DNA from: Clostridiales bacterium
GTDB lineage: Bacteria > Bacillota > Clostridia > Oscillospirales > Acutalibacteraceae
NCBI GenBank assembly: GCA_019416395.1
Contig: DXXH01000012.1
Location: 11,438-24,364 of the forward strand
Length of the DNA: 12,927 bases
Direction: 5' to 3'
How positions within the stretch are numbered: the first letter of the stretch is position 1; each line of letters starts with the position of its first letter. Position numbers and translations under genes: made by a program. Below, piece by piece: positions 5,732-12,927 of the stretch. The notes under the pieces are model-generated. The model was not told where the DNA came from, searched no databases, and worked only from the letters and a program-made list of their open reading frames with translations.

Positions 5732-7579
5732 ATGTGCGGATTCGTTGGATTTATTGACGGCGGCGACACCCAGCAGGATGCTGGCGTGCTCCGCTCCATG
5801 ACGGACGCCATCCGTCACCGTGGCCCCGATGACGCGGATTATTATATGGACGGCACTATTTCCCTGGGCTTCCGCCGGCTCTCCATCATCGATTTGGAAG
5901 GCGGCAGACAGCCCATTTTAAACGAGGACGGCACAAAAGCGCTGGCCTTTAACGGGGAAATCTACAACTACCAGGAAATCAAACAGGACCTGCTGAAAGC
6001 GGGCCACGTGTTCAAAACCGCCACTGACTCCGAAGTGCTTCTTCACGGCTACGAGGAATACGGCGAAAAACTGCTGAACAAACTCCGTGGCATGTTCGCC
6101 TTTGTCATCTGGGACAAGGCCACCAAAGAGCTGTTCGGCGCCCGGGATTTCTTCGGCATCAAACCGTTGTACTACACCAAGATGGAAGGCACCTTGATGT
6201 TTGGCTCTGAGATCAAGAGCTTTTTGCACCACCCTCATTTTCACAAGGAATTGAATGAGCAGGCGCTGGAAAATTATCTTTCCTTCCAGTACTCCCCCGG
6301 ACCGGAAACCTTTTTCAAAGGGGTTTACAAAATGCCCCCAGCCCACTATTTCCGCTATCGGGACGGAAAAATGGAACTGACCCGGTACTGGCTGCCGGAA
6401 TTCCACGCCGAAGAGGATAAAAATTTGGACTACTGGGTGGACGAGATCGAAAAGACCTTTGACGACTCTGTGGAAGCCCATAAGATCTCCGATGTGGAAG
6501 TGGGCTCGTTCCTTTCTTCCGGCGTGGACTCCAGTTACGTGGCTTGCTCCGCCCATGTGGACAAGACCTTCACTGTGGGGTTTGACAACGGCACAAAATA
6601 CAATGAGATCAGCTATGCCCAAGAGCTGTCGGAACAGATTCCTGTCAAAAACATCAGCAAGATTATCACTCCTGAGGAATTCTGGGGCAACTTCCCCAAG
6701 ATCCAGTACCATATGGACGAGCCTTTGGCAGACCCTGCCGCTGTCGCCCTGTATTTCGTGTGCAACACCGCCGCCCAGCATGTAAAGGTCGTCCTTTCCG
6801 GCGAGGGCGCTGACGAAATTTTCGGCGGGTACAACATCTATAAAGAGCCCTTGGAGTGTACCTGGTACGATAAAATCCCCTTCCCCATTCGGAAATTCAT
6901 CGGAAGCGTGGCCGGCCTGCTGCCTGCCCACCGGGGACTGAACTTCCTGGTGCGTCGGGGAAAACGGCTGGAAGACCGGTTTATCGGCAACGCCTATATG
7001 TTTACCCAGAAACAGCGCCGTGCCCTGCTGAAAAATCCCACTGGTGCCCCGGCTCCCGAAGCCTTGTGCAAGCCCTACTATGACATGGTAGCGGACAAAG
7101 ATCCGGTTACCAAAATGCAGTTTGTGGACTTGAACATGTGGATGGTGGGAGACATTCTCTTGAAGGCCGACAAAATGAGCATGGCCAATTCCTTGGAGCT
7201 CCGTGTTCCCTTCCTGGACAAAAAGATTATGGCCTTGGCGGGACGCATTCCCACCAAGTACCGGGTCAACCAGGAAAACACCAAATACGCCATGCGCAAA
7301 GCCGCTTTGCGCCGTATGCCGGACAAGTGGGCTTCCAAAAAGAAGCTGGGCTTCCCCGTGCCTACCCGTGTATGGCTGAAAGAGGACAAGTATTACAACA
7401 TTGTCCGGGAAGCGTTCACCGGGCCTGTAGCGGAAAAGTTTTTCCATACGGAAAAGCTGGTGAAACTGCTTGACGACCACAAGGCCGGGAAGGCGGACAA
7501 CAGCCGCCGGGTTTGGACAGTTTATACCTTCCTGGTATGGTATCAGCAGTTCTTCAGTGAGGAAAAAGCCCAGGCCTAA
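5732..7579 (+). CDS. asnB: Glutamine-dependent asparagine synthetase family protein, paralogue 1
   Basis: A 615-residue class II glutamine amidotransferase. Chemistry of the family: ATP activates a carboxylate as an acyl-AMP, and ammonia from glutamine makes the amide. The N-terminal glutaminase domain starts MCGFVGF, so Cys2 becomes the N-terminal nucleophile after Met removal, which fixes the start; RRLSIID (48-54), NGEIYN (74-79) and TDSE (98-101) complete that site. The synthetase domain has the PP-loop SSGVDSS (262-268), DEPLADPAA (329-337), SGEGADE (356-362) and MSMANSLELRVPFLD (482-496). The sequence follows the Bacillus subtilis AsnB type, a group that includes enzymes amidating peptidoglycan carboxylates as well as free aspartate. 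Placed first before a D-Asp ligase and racemase, with a second copy at the end, a cell-wall role (as AsnB in B. subtilis, AsnH in Lactococcus) is plausible; simple L-Asn synthesis is the alternative. A 117-base gap follows. Confidence 0.93.
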   Translation: MCGFVGFIDGGDTQQDAGVLRSMTDAIRHRGPDDADYYMDGTISLGFRRLSIIDLEGGRQPILNEDGTKALAFNGEIYNYQEIKQDLLKAGHVFKTATDSEVLLHGYEEYGEKLLNKLRGMFAFVIWDKATKELFGARDFFGIKPLYYTKMEGTLMFGSEIKSFLHHPHFHKELNEQALENYLSFQYSPGPETFFKGVYKMPPAHYFRYRDGKMELTRYWLPEFHAEEDKNLDYWVDEIEKTFDDSVEAHKISDVEVGSFLSSGVDSSYVACSAHVDKTFTVGFDNGTKYNEISYAQELSEQIPVKNISKIITPEEFWGNFPKIQYHMDEPLADPAAVALYFVCNTAAQHVKVVLSGEGADEIFGGYNIYKEPLECTWYDKIPFPIRKFIGSVAGLLPAHRGLNFLVRRGKRLEDRFIGNAYMFTQKQRRALLKNPTGAPAPEALCKPYYDMVADKDPVTKMQFVDLNMWMVGDILLKADKMSMANSLELRVPFLDKKIMALAGRIPTKYRVNQENTKYAMRKAALRRMPDKWASKKKLGFPVPTRVWLKEDKYYNIVREAFTGPVAEKFFHTEKLVKLLDDHKAGKADNSRRVWTVYTFLVWYQQFFSEEKAQA

Positions 7580-7696
7580 GCCGCTTGGGATGTTGATATG
7601 GCCCTTTGTTCCCAGGAAGAACGTGGATTTCGTTTTTCATGACTTCCTTCCCAACAAGGCCTGGCAAGATGATTTTGAAATGAGGTCCGAAAAAAC

Positions 7697-8932
7697 ATGA
7701 GTCAGGAGATTCCCTTTCAGCCTGTCCTCTTGGGCAGCGACATCAACGTTTACGGCATGGCCCGTTCTTTTCATCAGGAATACGGCCTGAAATCCGTGGC
7801 CATCGGCAAGGGTGTGTTAGGCCCTTGCACCGCCAGCAAAATTGTTTCTGTAGAAGTGACGGAACCCAATCTGGAAGACGACCAGGTATTCGTCAAAACG
7901 CTTTTGGACTTTGCCAAGCGTTACCAGGGCAGCGGCAAAAAATTGCTGCTGGTTCCCTGCGGGGACAATTATATCAAGCTGCTGGTGCGCAATCAGGAGA
8001 AACTTCGGGGTGTTTATGAATTTGAGTGCATCGACGAAGAGCTTCTCATGCGGCTGTCCATCAAGGAAAGCTTTTACCAGGTATGCACTGAGCACGGTTT
8101 CGCGTTCCCGAAAACCACCACTTGTTCCTTCGAGAACTACAAAACCGTGGAACTGCCCTTTGATTTCCCGGTGATCATTAAGCCTTCCAATTCGGTGGCT
8201 TACTGGAACTGCCACTTCCCCCATAAGAAAAAGGTGTTCGTGGCCGAAAGCCGTGAGGAATTCACAGCGATCCTGGATGCGATCTATTCCTCTTCCTACA
8301 AGGATCACCTGATCCTTCAGGAATACATTCCCGGCGACGACAGCAATATGCGGGTGATGAACTGCTACTGCGGACGGGATAAAAAGGTGAAGCTGATCGC
8401 TTTGGGCAACGCCCTGCTGGAAGAGCATTCTCCGGAAGGCATCGGCAGCTATGCGGCGATCATCAATGGCTATGACGAAAAGCTCAACGAGATGATGAAG
8501 AATTTCCTGGAAGGCATCGGCTATGTGGGCTTTGCCAACTTCGATATGAAATACGACCACCGGGACGGCACCTATAAGCTGTTCGAGATGAACCTGCGCC
8601 AGGGACGCAGCAGCTATTTCGTCACGGCTGCCGGGTACAATTTGGCCAAGTGGCTGGTGGACGACGTGATCTATCACAAGGATATGCCCTGCACGGTGGC
8701 AAAAAACAAAGTGCTGTGGACCATCATTCCCACCAAGATCATCTTCCAGTACGTGAAAAGCGAAAGCGTCAAGGCGGAAGCCAAAGCGCTGATCAAAGCT
8801 GGGAAAGTGTGCCATTCCTATTACTACGAAGGGGACCGTTCTTTCAAACGGTGGGTGCACTACCAAAAGAACCAGTTCCATTATTTTGAAAAATACCGGC
8901 GCTATTTCGGCAACAAGGGTTTGCGGGACTAA
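7697..8932 (+). CDS. ATP-grasp ligase, probable D-aspartate ligase for peptidoglycan cross-bridge
   Basis: A 411-residue cytosolic ATP-grasp carboxylate-amine ligase. The opening PVLLGSDINVYGMARSFHQEYG (residues 9-30) and the overall length closely resemble, from memory, Enterococcus faecium Aslfm, which joins the beta-carboxylate of D-Asp to the epsilon-amino group of L-Lys in UDP-MurNAc-pentapeptide. ATP-grasp landmarks: Lys123 (SIKESFY), Lys162 (FPVIIKPSNS), hinge LQEYIPGDDSNMRV (207-220), and the Mg/ATP site FEMNLRQGRSSYF (296-308; Glu297, Asn299, Arg301). The C-terminus is basic and aromatic (RRYFGN). ATG 7697 is preceded by GAGGT ten bases away. The next gene is an aspartate racemase, the same pairing as in enterococci. 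A ligase for another D- or L-amino acid cannot be excluded. The symbol is withheld because specificity is not proven by sequence. Confidence 0.83.
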   Translation: MSQEIPFQPVLLGSDINVYGMARSFHQEYGLKSVAIGKGVLGPCTASKIVSVEVTEPNLEDDQVFVKTLLDFAKRYQGSGKKLLLVPCGDNYIKLLVRNQEKLRGVYEFECIDEELLMRLSIKESFYQVCTEHGFAFPKTTTCSFENYKTVELPFDFPVIIKPSNSVAYWNCHFPHKKKVFVAESREEFTAILDAIYSSSYKDHLILQEYIPGDDSNMRVMNCYCGRDKKVKLIALGNALLEEHSPEGIGSYAAIINGYDEKLNEMMKNFLEGIGYVGFANFDMKYDHRDGTYKLFEMNLRQGRSSYFVTAAGYNLAKWLVDDVIYHKDMPCTVAKNKVLWTIIPTKIIFQYVKSESVKAEAKALIKAGKVCHSYYYEGDRSFKRWVHYQKNQFHYFEKYRRYFGNKGLRD

Positions 8933-8957
8933 GACGCGCCGTTCAAGGAGAGACGCT

Positions 8958-9674
8958 ATGGAAACCTTGGGCATCATCGGCGGCATGGGGCCTATGGCCA
9001 CCGCTTACCTGCTGGAGCTGATCATTCAGATGACCGACGCCAAAACCGATCAGGAACATTTGAATATCCTGGTGAACAACAATCCCCAGGTGCCGGACCG
9101 GACCGCCTACATTCTGGACCGGTCCAAGCCGTCTCCTCTGCCGGTATTGGAAGGTATGGCTCAGTCATTAGAGCGAATGGGCGCCCAAGTTCTTTGCGCC
9201 CCCTGTGTCACTTCCCACTACTTTTATCAGGAGCTTTCCGGCAGTGTTTCCGTTCCATTTGTGCATATGGTGAAAGAAACCGCCCAGGAACTGCAAAACG
9301 CTGGCAAGAAAAAAGTGGGAATCCTGGCTACCACTGGCACGGTGAAAACCGGGTTGTTCCAGCAGGCGTTAGAGCAATGCGGCATGGGCTGGGCTGTGCC
9401 TTCCCCGTTGGGCCAGAATCTTGTCATGTCGCTGATTTACGACGATATCAAGGCAGGGCTGCCTGCCAATATGGGAAAATTCCGGCGGGTCAGCGACGAG
9501 CTCTTTGATGCCGGATGCGACAGCGTTATTTTAGGCTGCACAGAACTTTCCCTGATCAAAAAGGATACCCCTTTGGGCCACGGTTTTCTAGACGCGTTGG
9601 AAGTGCTTTCCAAGCGGTGTGTGGAGACTTGCGGCGGAAAGTTGAAAGGGGAATACCGCCAGTTGATTTCATAA
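8958..9674 (+). CDS. Aspartate/glutamate racemase family protein, probable aspartate racemase
   Basis: A 238-residue PLP-independent racemase that should interconvert L- and D-aspartate by a two-cysteine mechanism in the cytosol. It opens with METLGIIGGMGPMATAYLLE, the family N-terminus. Both catalytic cysteines are present: Cys83 in APCVTSHYFY and Cys194 in ILGCTELSLI. The first motif is normally CNTAH; here it is CVTSH, so the conserved Asn next to the cysteine is Val84. The frame stays open upstream to 8886, inside the ligase gene, but ATG 8958 has AAGGAGAG five bases ahead and gives the full canonical N-terminus. Only 25 bases separate it from the ligase gene, indicating one transcript: it would supply D-Asp to that ligase. 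Other substrates (Glu, other acidic amino acids) remain possible. Confidence 0.87.
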   Translation: METLGIIGGMGPMATAYLLELIIQMTDAKTDQEHLNILVNNNPQVPDRTAYILDRSKPSPLPVLEGMAQSLERMGAQVLCAPCVTSHYFYQELSGSVSVPFVHMVKETAQELQNAGKKKVGILATTGTVKTGLFQQALEQCGMGWAVPSPLGQNLVMSLIYDDIKAGLPANMGKFRRVSDELFDAGCDSVILGCTELSLIKKDTPLGHGFLDALEVLSKRCVETCGGKLKGEYRQLIS

Positions 9675-9711
9675 AAAACGAACTTCACAGAAGCGAAAGG
9701 AGATCTTGCCC

Positions 9712-11568
9712 ATGTGCGGTTTTGTGGGATTTAAAAACACCCCGGAAGTGGCCAGCCCGGAAAATGTGGTAAAAGCGATGGCTGACCGGATTATCCACCG
9801 GGGACCTGACGACGCGGATTACTATGTGGACCAAGACGCGTCCCTGGGATTCCGCCGGCTGTCCATCATCGATTTGGAAGGCGGACGTCAGCCCCTGTTA
9901 AACGAGGACGGCACAAAAGTGCTAGTCTTCAATGGAGAAATCTACAACTACCAAAGCCTGCGGGAAGACTTGCTGGGAAAAGGCCATGTCTTTAAAACCC
10001 GCACCGATTCCGAAACCATTCTCCACGGCTATGAGGAATACGGGAAAGAAATCCTGCAAAAACTGCGGGGCATGTTCGCCTTTGTCATCTGGGACAGCGT
10101 GAAAAAGGAATTTTTCGGCGCCCGGGATATTTTCGGCATCAAGCCTTTCTATTACTACAAAAACGGCGATCAATTTTTGTTCGGCTCGGAGATCAAAAGC
10201 TTCCTCTCCCACCCCGGCTTCAAAAAAGAGCTGGACGAGGAACGGATTCCTGAGTACTTGTCCTATGAGTATATCCCCTACGAGAACACTATCTTTAAGA
10301 ACGTGTACAAACTCCCCGGCGCTCACTGCTTCACCTACAAGGACGGCAAACTTTCCGTGGAACGGTACTACCGTATCCGGTACAACATCGAGGAAGACAA
10401 GTCCCTGGAATACTGGGAAGACGCCATCACCAAGGAATTTTCTGAAAGCGTAGCCATGCACCAGATCAGCGACGTGGAAGTGGGCTGCTTCCTCTCTTCC
10501 GGTGTAGACTCCAGCTATGTGGTGCGGGAAATCTCCAAGGGCACCAAAAAGGTCAAGACCTTCTCTGTAGGCTATGAGGAAGAAAAATACAGCGAACTCC
10601 CCTATGCCCAGAAATTCTCCAAAACCATCGGAGTCCAGAATATTTCCAACAAGGTTTCCGCCGATGAATTTTTTGAGGCCATGCCCAAGATTCAATATAT
10701 GTTGGACGAGCCTTTGCCCAACCCCTCGGAGATCCCCCTGTATTTCCTGGCACAGAACGCCCGAAAATATGTAAAAGTGGTGCTGTCCGGCGAAGGTGCT
10801 GACGAACTTTTCGGCGGCTATCCCATGTACCTGCAGGGCGGGCATTTCGCCCAATATACCCGGAAAGTACCCCGTCCTGTGCGGAAACTGGCTGGAGCCG
10901 TGGCAAAGCACATGCCGGAATTCAAAGGAAAGCATTTTATTATCCGGGGCTCCATGGAACCCTATCAGAGGTTCATGCGGGCCAACTACGTGTTTACCAA
11001 CCCCCAAGAGCGGCAAAAATATCTGAAGCGCCCCATCACTTCCAAGCTTCCGGAAGAGTACAGCAAACGGTACTTTGACGAAGTTCCCAATCTGGACGAG
11101 CCCACACAGCTGCAATACGTGGACATGCACACTTGGATGATCTATGACATTCTGCTGAAGGCCGACCGAATGAGCATGGCCAATTCCTTGGAACTGCGTG
11201 TCCCCTTCTTGGATAAGAAAATGTTGGAACTCTCCACCAGGATCCCCAGCCGTTACCGGGCAGACTGCGCTACGGAAACCACGAAAAAAGCACTGCGCAG
11301 TGCAGCCATCAAGCAGCTTCCCGAAGAGACCGCCAAAATGAAAAAGTTGGGTTTCCCGGTACCACTGTCCGATTGGTTGCAGCAAGATAAGTATTACAAC
11401 CTAGTCAAAGAGGCGTTCCAAAGCGACATCGCTGAAAAGTTTTTTGTCACCAGCGAACTGATGAAATTGCTGGACGACCACAAAACCGGCAAAGCGAAAA
11501 ACATGCAGAAAATCTGGTCGTTCTACTCTTTTATTGTCTGGTACGATCAGTTCTTTGTAAAAAACTAA
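9712..11568 (+). CDS. asnB: Glutamine-dependent asparagine synthetase family protein, paralogue 2
   Basis: A 618-residue paralogue of the first asnB in this operon. The start is ATG 9712 rather than the in-frame TTG 9706, because only this places Cys2 (MCGFVGF) at the mature N-terminus; AAAGGAG lies nine bases upstream. Glutaminase (NGEIYN 74-79) and PP-loop (SSGVDSS 262-268) motifs are intact, as are SGEGADE (359-365) and MSMANSLELRVPFLDKK. Long blocks are shared with paralogue 1, for example SLGFRRLSIIDLEGGRQP, suggesting an old duplication. It differs in the synthetase domain: DEPLPNPSEIPLYF (332-345) against DEPLADPAAVALYF, GGYPMYLQG against GGYNIYKEP, and MIYDILLKADRM against MVGDILLKADKM, hinting at another acceptor. 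It ends the racemase-linked operon, 37 bases after the racemase gene. The likely role is amidation of D-Asp or another wall carboxylate; ordinary L-Asn synthesis is not excluded. Confidence 0.92.
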   Translation: MCGFVGFKNTPEVASPENVVKAMADRIIHRGPDDADYYVDQDASLGFRRLSIIDLEGGRQPLLNEDGTKVLVFNGEIYNYQSLREDLLGKGHVFKTRTDSETILHGYEEYGKEILQKLRGMFAFVIWDSVKKEFFGARDIFGIKPFYYYKNGDQFLFGSEIKSFLSHPGFKKELDEERIPEYLSYEYIPYENTIFKNVYKLPGAHCFTYKDGKLSVERYYRIRYNIEEDKSLEYWEDAITKEFSESVAMHQISDVEVGCFLSSGVDSSYVVREISKGTKKVKTFSVGYEEEKYSELPYAQKFSKTIGVQNISNKVSADEFFEAMPKIQYMLDEPLPNPSEIPLYFLAQNARKYVKVVLSGEGADELFGGYPMYLQGGHFAQYTRKVPRPVRKLAGAVAKHMPEFKGKHFIIRGSMEPYQRFMRANYVFTNPQERQKYLKRPITSKLPEEYSKRYFDEVPNLDEPTQLQYVDMHTWMIYDILLKADRMSMANSLELRVPFLDKKMLELSTRIPSRYRADCATETTKKALRSAAIKQLPEETAKMKKLGFPVPLSDWLQQDKYYNLVKEAFQSDIAEKFFVTSELMKLLDDHKTGKAKNMQKIWSFYSFIVWYDQFFVKN

Positions 11569-11586
11569 ATCCACTTTTCCGGACAG

Positions 11587-11618
11587 AAAAATCCCCTGGT
11601 TTTCACCAGGGGATTTTT
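11587..11618. terminator. Bidirectional intrinsic terminator
   Basis: Perfect 13-bp inverted repeat AAAAATCCCCTGG (11587-11599), loop TTTTCA, CCAGGGGATTTTT (11606-11618). T-runs occur on both strands, so it can end the asnB operon from the left and the convergent cation transporter gene from the right. Confidence 0.92.
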
Positions 11619-11642
11619 AATTTTCCGCAAAACTCAAGATAT

Positions 11643-12827
11643 TCAGCTCTCCAGATCGTTTACAGTCCCTTCCCGATCAATGGTAAGGACTGTCCGATAA
11701 TCCGGATCCAAAGTTTTCACCGCTTCGTCGATTCTGTCACGAATCTGCTGGTCGCTTTCCTTGAGAGAAAAGGGAACCGCCACGTCAAACACCACATTGG
11801 AATGGGTCACACCCCACACCACACGGAAATCATGCATAGATGCTTGGGGATAAACTACCCGCAGCAACTTGCGGACTTGTTCCCGCAACTTATTGGTGCG
11901 TTCATCTTCCGTGACAATGGGATCCAAATGGATCACCAGGTGTATTCCCAGATCCCGCTGAAAGTCCCGCTCAATGTTGTCGATAATATCGTGGCTCACC
12001 AGAATGTCCCGTTCCGCAGGAACCTCGCAATGCACCGAAGCAAAGCATTTTCCCTCTCCGTAATTATGGACAGTCAAATCGTGAATCCCGAAAATTCCAT
12101 CGTAAGAGAGGATCTTCTCATAGATGGTTCTTACCAGCTTCTCATCAGGAGCCATACCCAACAGGGGATTCCCCGTTTCCATAATCAGCTTCACACCGGA
12201 AATCACAATGAATATGGCCACCGCAAGGCCCAAAAAGCCGTCCAAATTCAAGCTGGTAAACCGGGTAATCAACGCCCCAAGCAGCACCACAGAGGTGGCG
12301 ATCACGTCGTTCCGGCTATCGCTGGACGTAGCAAACACTGTGTCCGAGTGAATGGTCTTTCCCACACTGCGGTAGAAAAAGCACTGCCACAGTTTGATAA
12401 GAATGGACACCAGCAAAATCGCCAAGGCCACTGTACTGAACTCCGCATCCTGCGGGGTGATGATTTTTTCCACGGAAGTCATGCCCAGCTCCAGTCCTAA
12501 AAACAGGACAATAAATGAGACGATCACTCCCGACAAATACTCAATACGGGCATGGCCAAATGGGTGCTTTTCATCAGCAGGTTTTCCCGCCAGTTTGAAT
12601 CCCACCAACATGACGATCGAGGAACCGGAATCGGTCAAGTTATTCACAGCGTCCGCCATTATGGCCACACTGCCCGACACAAATCCGGCAATCAGTTTGA
12701 TAACAAATAGTAAAAAGTTGGTGACGATCCCAACAGCTCCTGCCACCCGGCCACTTTTCTCCCGGATCTGAGGCTCGTCCTTTTTTCCATAACCAGGAAC
12801 AAGCGCTTTCATAATAAAGTCAAACAA
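11643..12827 (-). CDS. Cation diffusion facilitator family transporter, probably Mn2+ efflux
   Basis: A membrane antiporter of the CDF family, 394 residues from the start chosen. The transmembrane domain (about residues 25-225) shows ADAVNNLTDSGSS in TM2 and SSDSRNDVIATS in TM5; the four metal-site positions read Asn62/Asp66 and Asp170/Asp174. Zinc exporters usually have histidines here, while an N/D-D-D-D set is typical of Mn-CDF proteins such as MntE, so manganese is the best guess. KHPFGHARIEYLSG is the family motif after TM2. The cytosolic C-terminal domain (about 230-394) is longer than in minimal CDFs, with HLVIHLDP followed by a second domain-like stretch. The frame is open to TTG 12917, but that segment looks like promoter DNA; TTG 12827 with AAAGGA nine bases upstream is preferred, with ATG 12812 the alternative. 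Confidence 0.85.
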   Translation of the reverse strand: MFDFIMKALVPGYGKKDEPQIREKSGRVAGAVGIVTNFLLFVIKLIAGFVSGSVAIMADAVNNLTDSGSSIVMLVGFKLAGKPADEKHPFGHARIEYLSGVIVSFIVLFLGLELGMTSVEKIITPQDAEFSTVALAILLVSILIKLWQCFFYRSVGKTIHSDTVFATSSDSRNDVIATSVVLLGALITRFTSLNLDGFLGLAVAIFIVISGVKLIMETGNPLLGMAPDEKLVRTIYEKILSYDGIFGIHDLTVHNYGEGKCFASVHCEVPAERDILVSHDIIDNIERDFQRDLGIHLVIHLDPIVTEDERTNKLREQVRKLLRVVYPQASMHDFRVVWGVTHSNVVFDVAVPFSLKESDQQIRDRIDEAVKTLDPDYRTVLTIDREGTVNDLES

Positions 12828-12858
12828 AGGCAGGCTTCCTTTCTCTATAATGTCCCTT

Positions 12859-12917
12859 TTTCCGGACACATAGTTCCGGAAAGCTTTATCGTACGATATT
12901 TCCCCCCACGCAATCAA
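12859..12917 (-). promoter_or_regulatory. Possible promoter and operator dyads of the CDF transporter gene
   Basis: On the minus strand TTGATT (12917-12912), 18 bases, and TACGAT (12893-12888) form a plausible promoter. The -10 box lies inside a perfect 12-bp palindrome, TATCGTACGATA (12887-12898). Just downstream is a second dyad, TTTCCGGA (12859-12866) and TCCGGAAA (12875-12882), with an 8-base centre. The symmetry suggests a binding site for a metal-responsive repressor or a leader hairpin; neither is proven. Confidence 0.4.
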
Positions 12918-12927
12918 TGGCTACGAT

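Noticed and set aside
5918..7480. Long minus-strand open frame (about 520 codons) opposite asnB paralogue 1
   Set aside because: It mirrors a well-conserved enzyme gene, its product has no recognisable motif, and no ribosome site or promoter was seen; the same effect occurs opposite paralogue 2 (9922-11385) and the ligase gene (7817-9001).
8886..8957. Upstream extension of the racemase overlapping the ligase gene
   Set aside because: The extra residues are unlike the family N-terminus, and ATG 8958 has a strong, well-spaced ribosome site.
5732..11568. Recent tandem duplication or composite transposon flanked by the two asnB copies
   Set aside because: The copies are clearly divergent across the synthetase half, and no transposase, terminal inverted repeat or target duplication is visible; an old functional duplication fits better.
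5732..11568. Natural-product gene cluster using AsnB-type amidotransferases and an ATP-grasp peptide ligase
   Set aside because: No precursor peptide, carrier protein, transporter or protease is present, and the ligase resembles D-aspartate ligase together with its usual racemase partner.
12828..12917. Thirty extra N-terminal residues of the CDF transporter
   Set aside because: The segment contains promoter-like boxes and two palindromes, lacks a ribosome site at TTG 12917, and is absent from the usual family N-terminus.
1..12927. tRNA, rRNA, CRISPR arrays, prophage or insertion sequences
   Set aside because: No spaced direct repeats, transposase, integrase or tRNA-like cloverleaf was recognised by eye; a tRNAscan or covariance scan was not possible.

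Overview
The window reads as chromosomal DNA of a moderately GC-rich low-GC-lineage Gram-positive, most likely a clostridial gut-type Bacillota (Oscillospirales-like). Support: sigma-A promoters of near-consensus form, purine-rich Shine-Dalgarno sites, a T-box leader on a leucine gene, ten chromosomal-type genes and no mobile-element signature. The family-level placement is inference from protein style, not from a marker gene.

Left part (1-3780). A truncated membrane-protein gene runs off the left edge on the minus strand. It is divergent from a two-gene plus-strand operon: a dCMP/cytidine-deaminase-family enzyme, then a multi-pass DUF1624-type membrane protein that starts on a TTG overlapping the previous stop. 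A strong intrinsic terminator ends that operon. Convergent to it is leuA (2-isopropylmalate synthase) behind a textbook T-box leader with a CUC (Leu) specifier and a perfect TTGACA-17-TATAAT promoter, so leucine synthesis is controlled by uncharged tRNA-Leu.

Middle (3776-5731). A histidine-phosphatase-fold protein whose catalytic RHG is RNM (nucleophilic His replaced by Asn) is divergent from an XRE-type regulator. After the regulator come a 36-bp dyad, an intrinsic terminator and the promoter of the next operon.

Right part (5732-11568) is the most interesting block: asnB paralogue 1, an ATP-grasp protein resembling D-aspartate ligase (Aslfm of Enterococcus faecium), aspartate racemase, and asnB paralogue 2, closed by a bidirectional terminator. 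Read together this looks like a self-contained peptidoglycan cross-bridge cassette: the racemase makes D-Asp from L-Asp, the ligase attaches its beta-carboxylate to the stem-peptide diamino acid, and one or both AsnB-type amidotransferases amidate D-Asp (to D-Asn) or another cell-wall carboxylate. The enzyme families are recognised; the combined pathway and the division of labour between the two AsnB copies are inference. A convergent cation diffusion facilitator with Mn-type metal-site residues occupies the right end.
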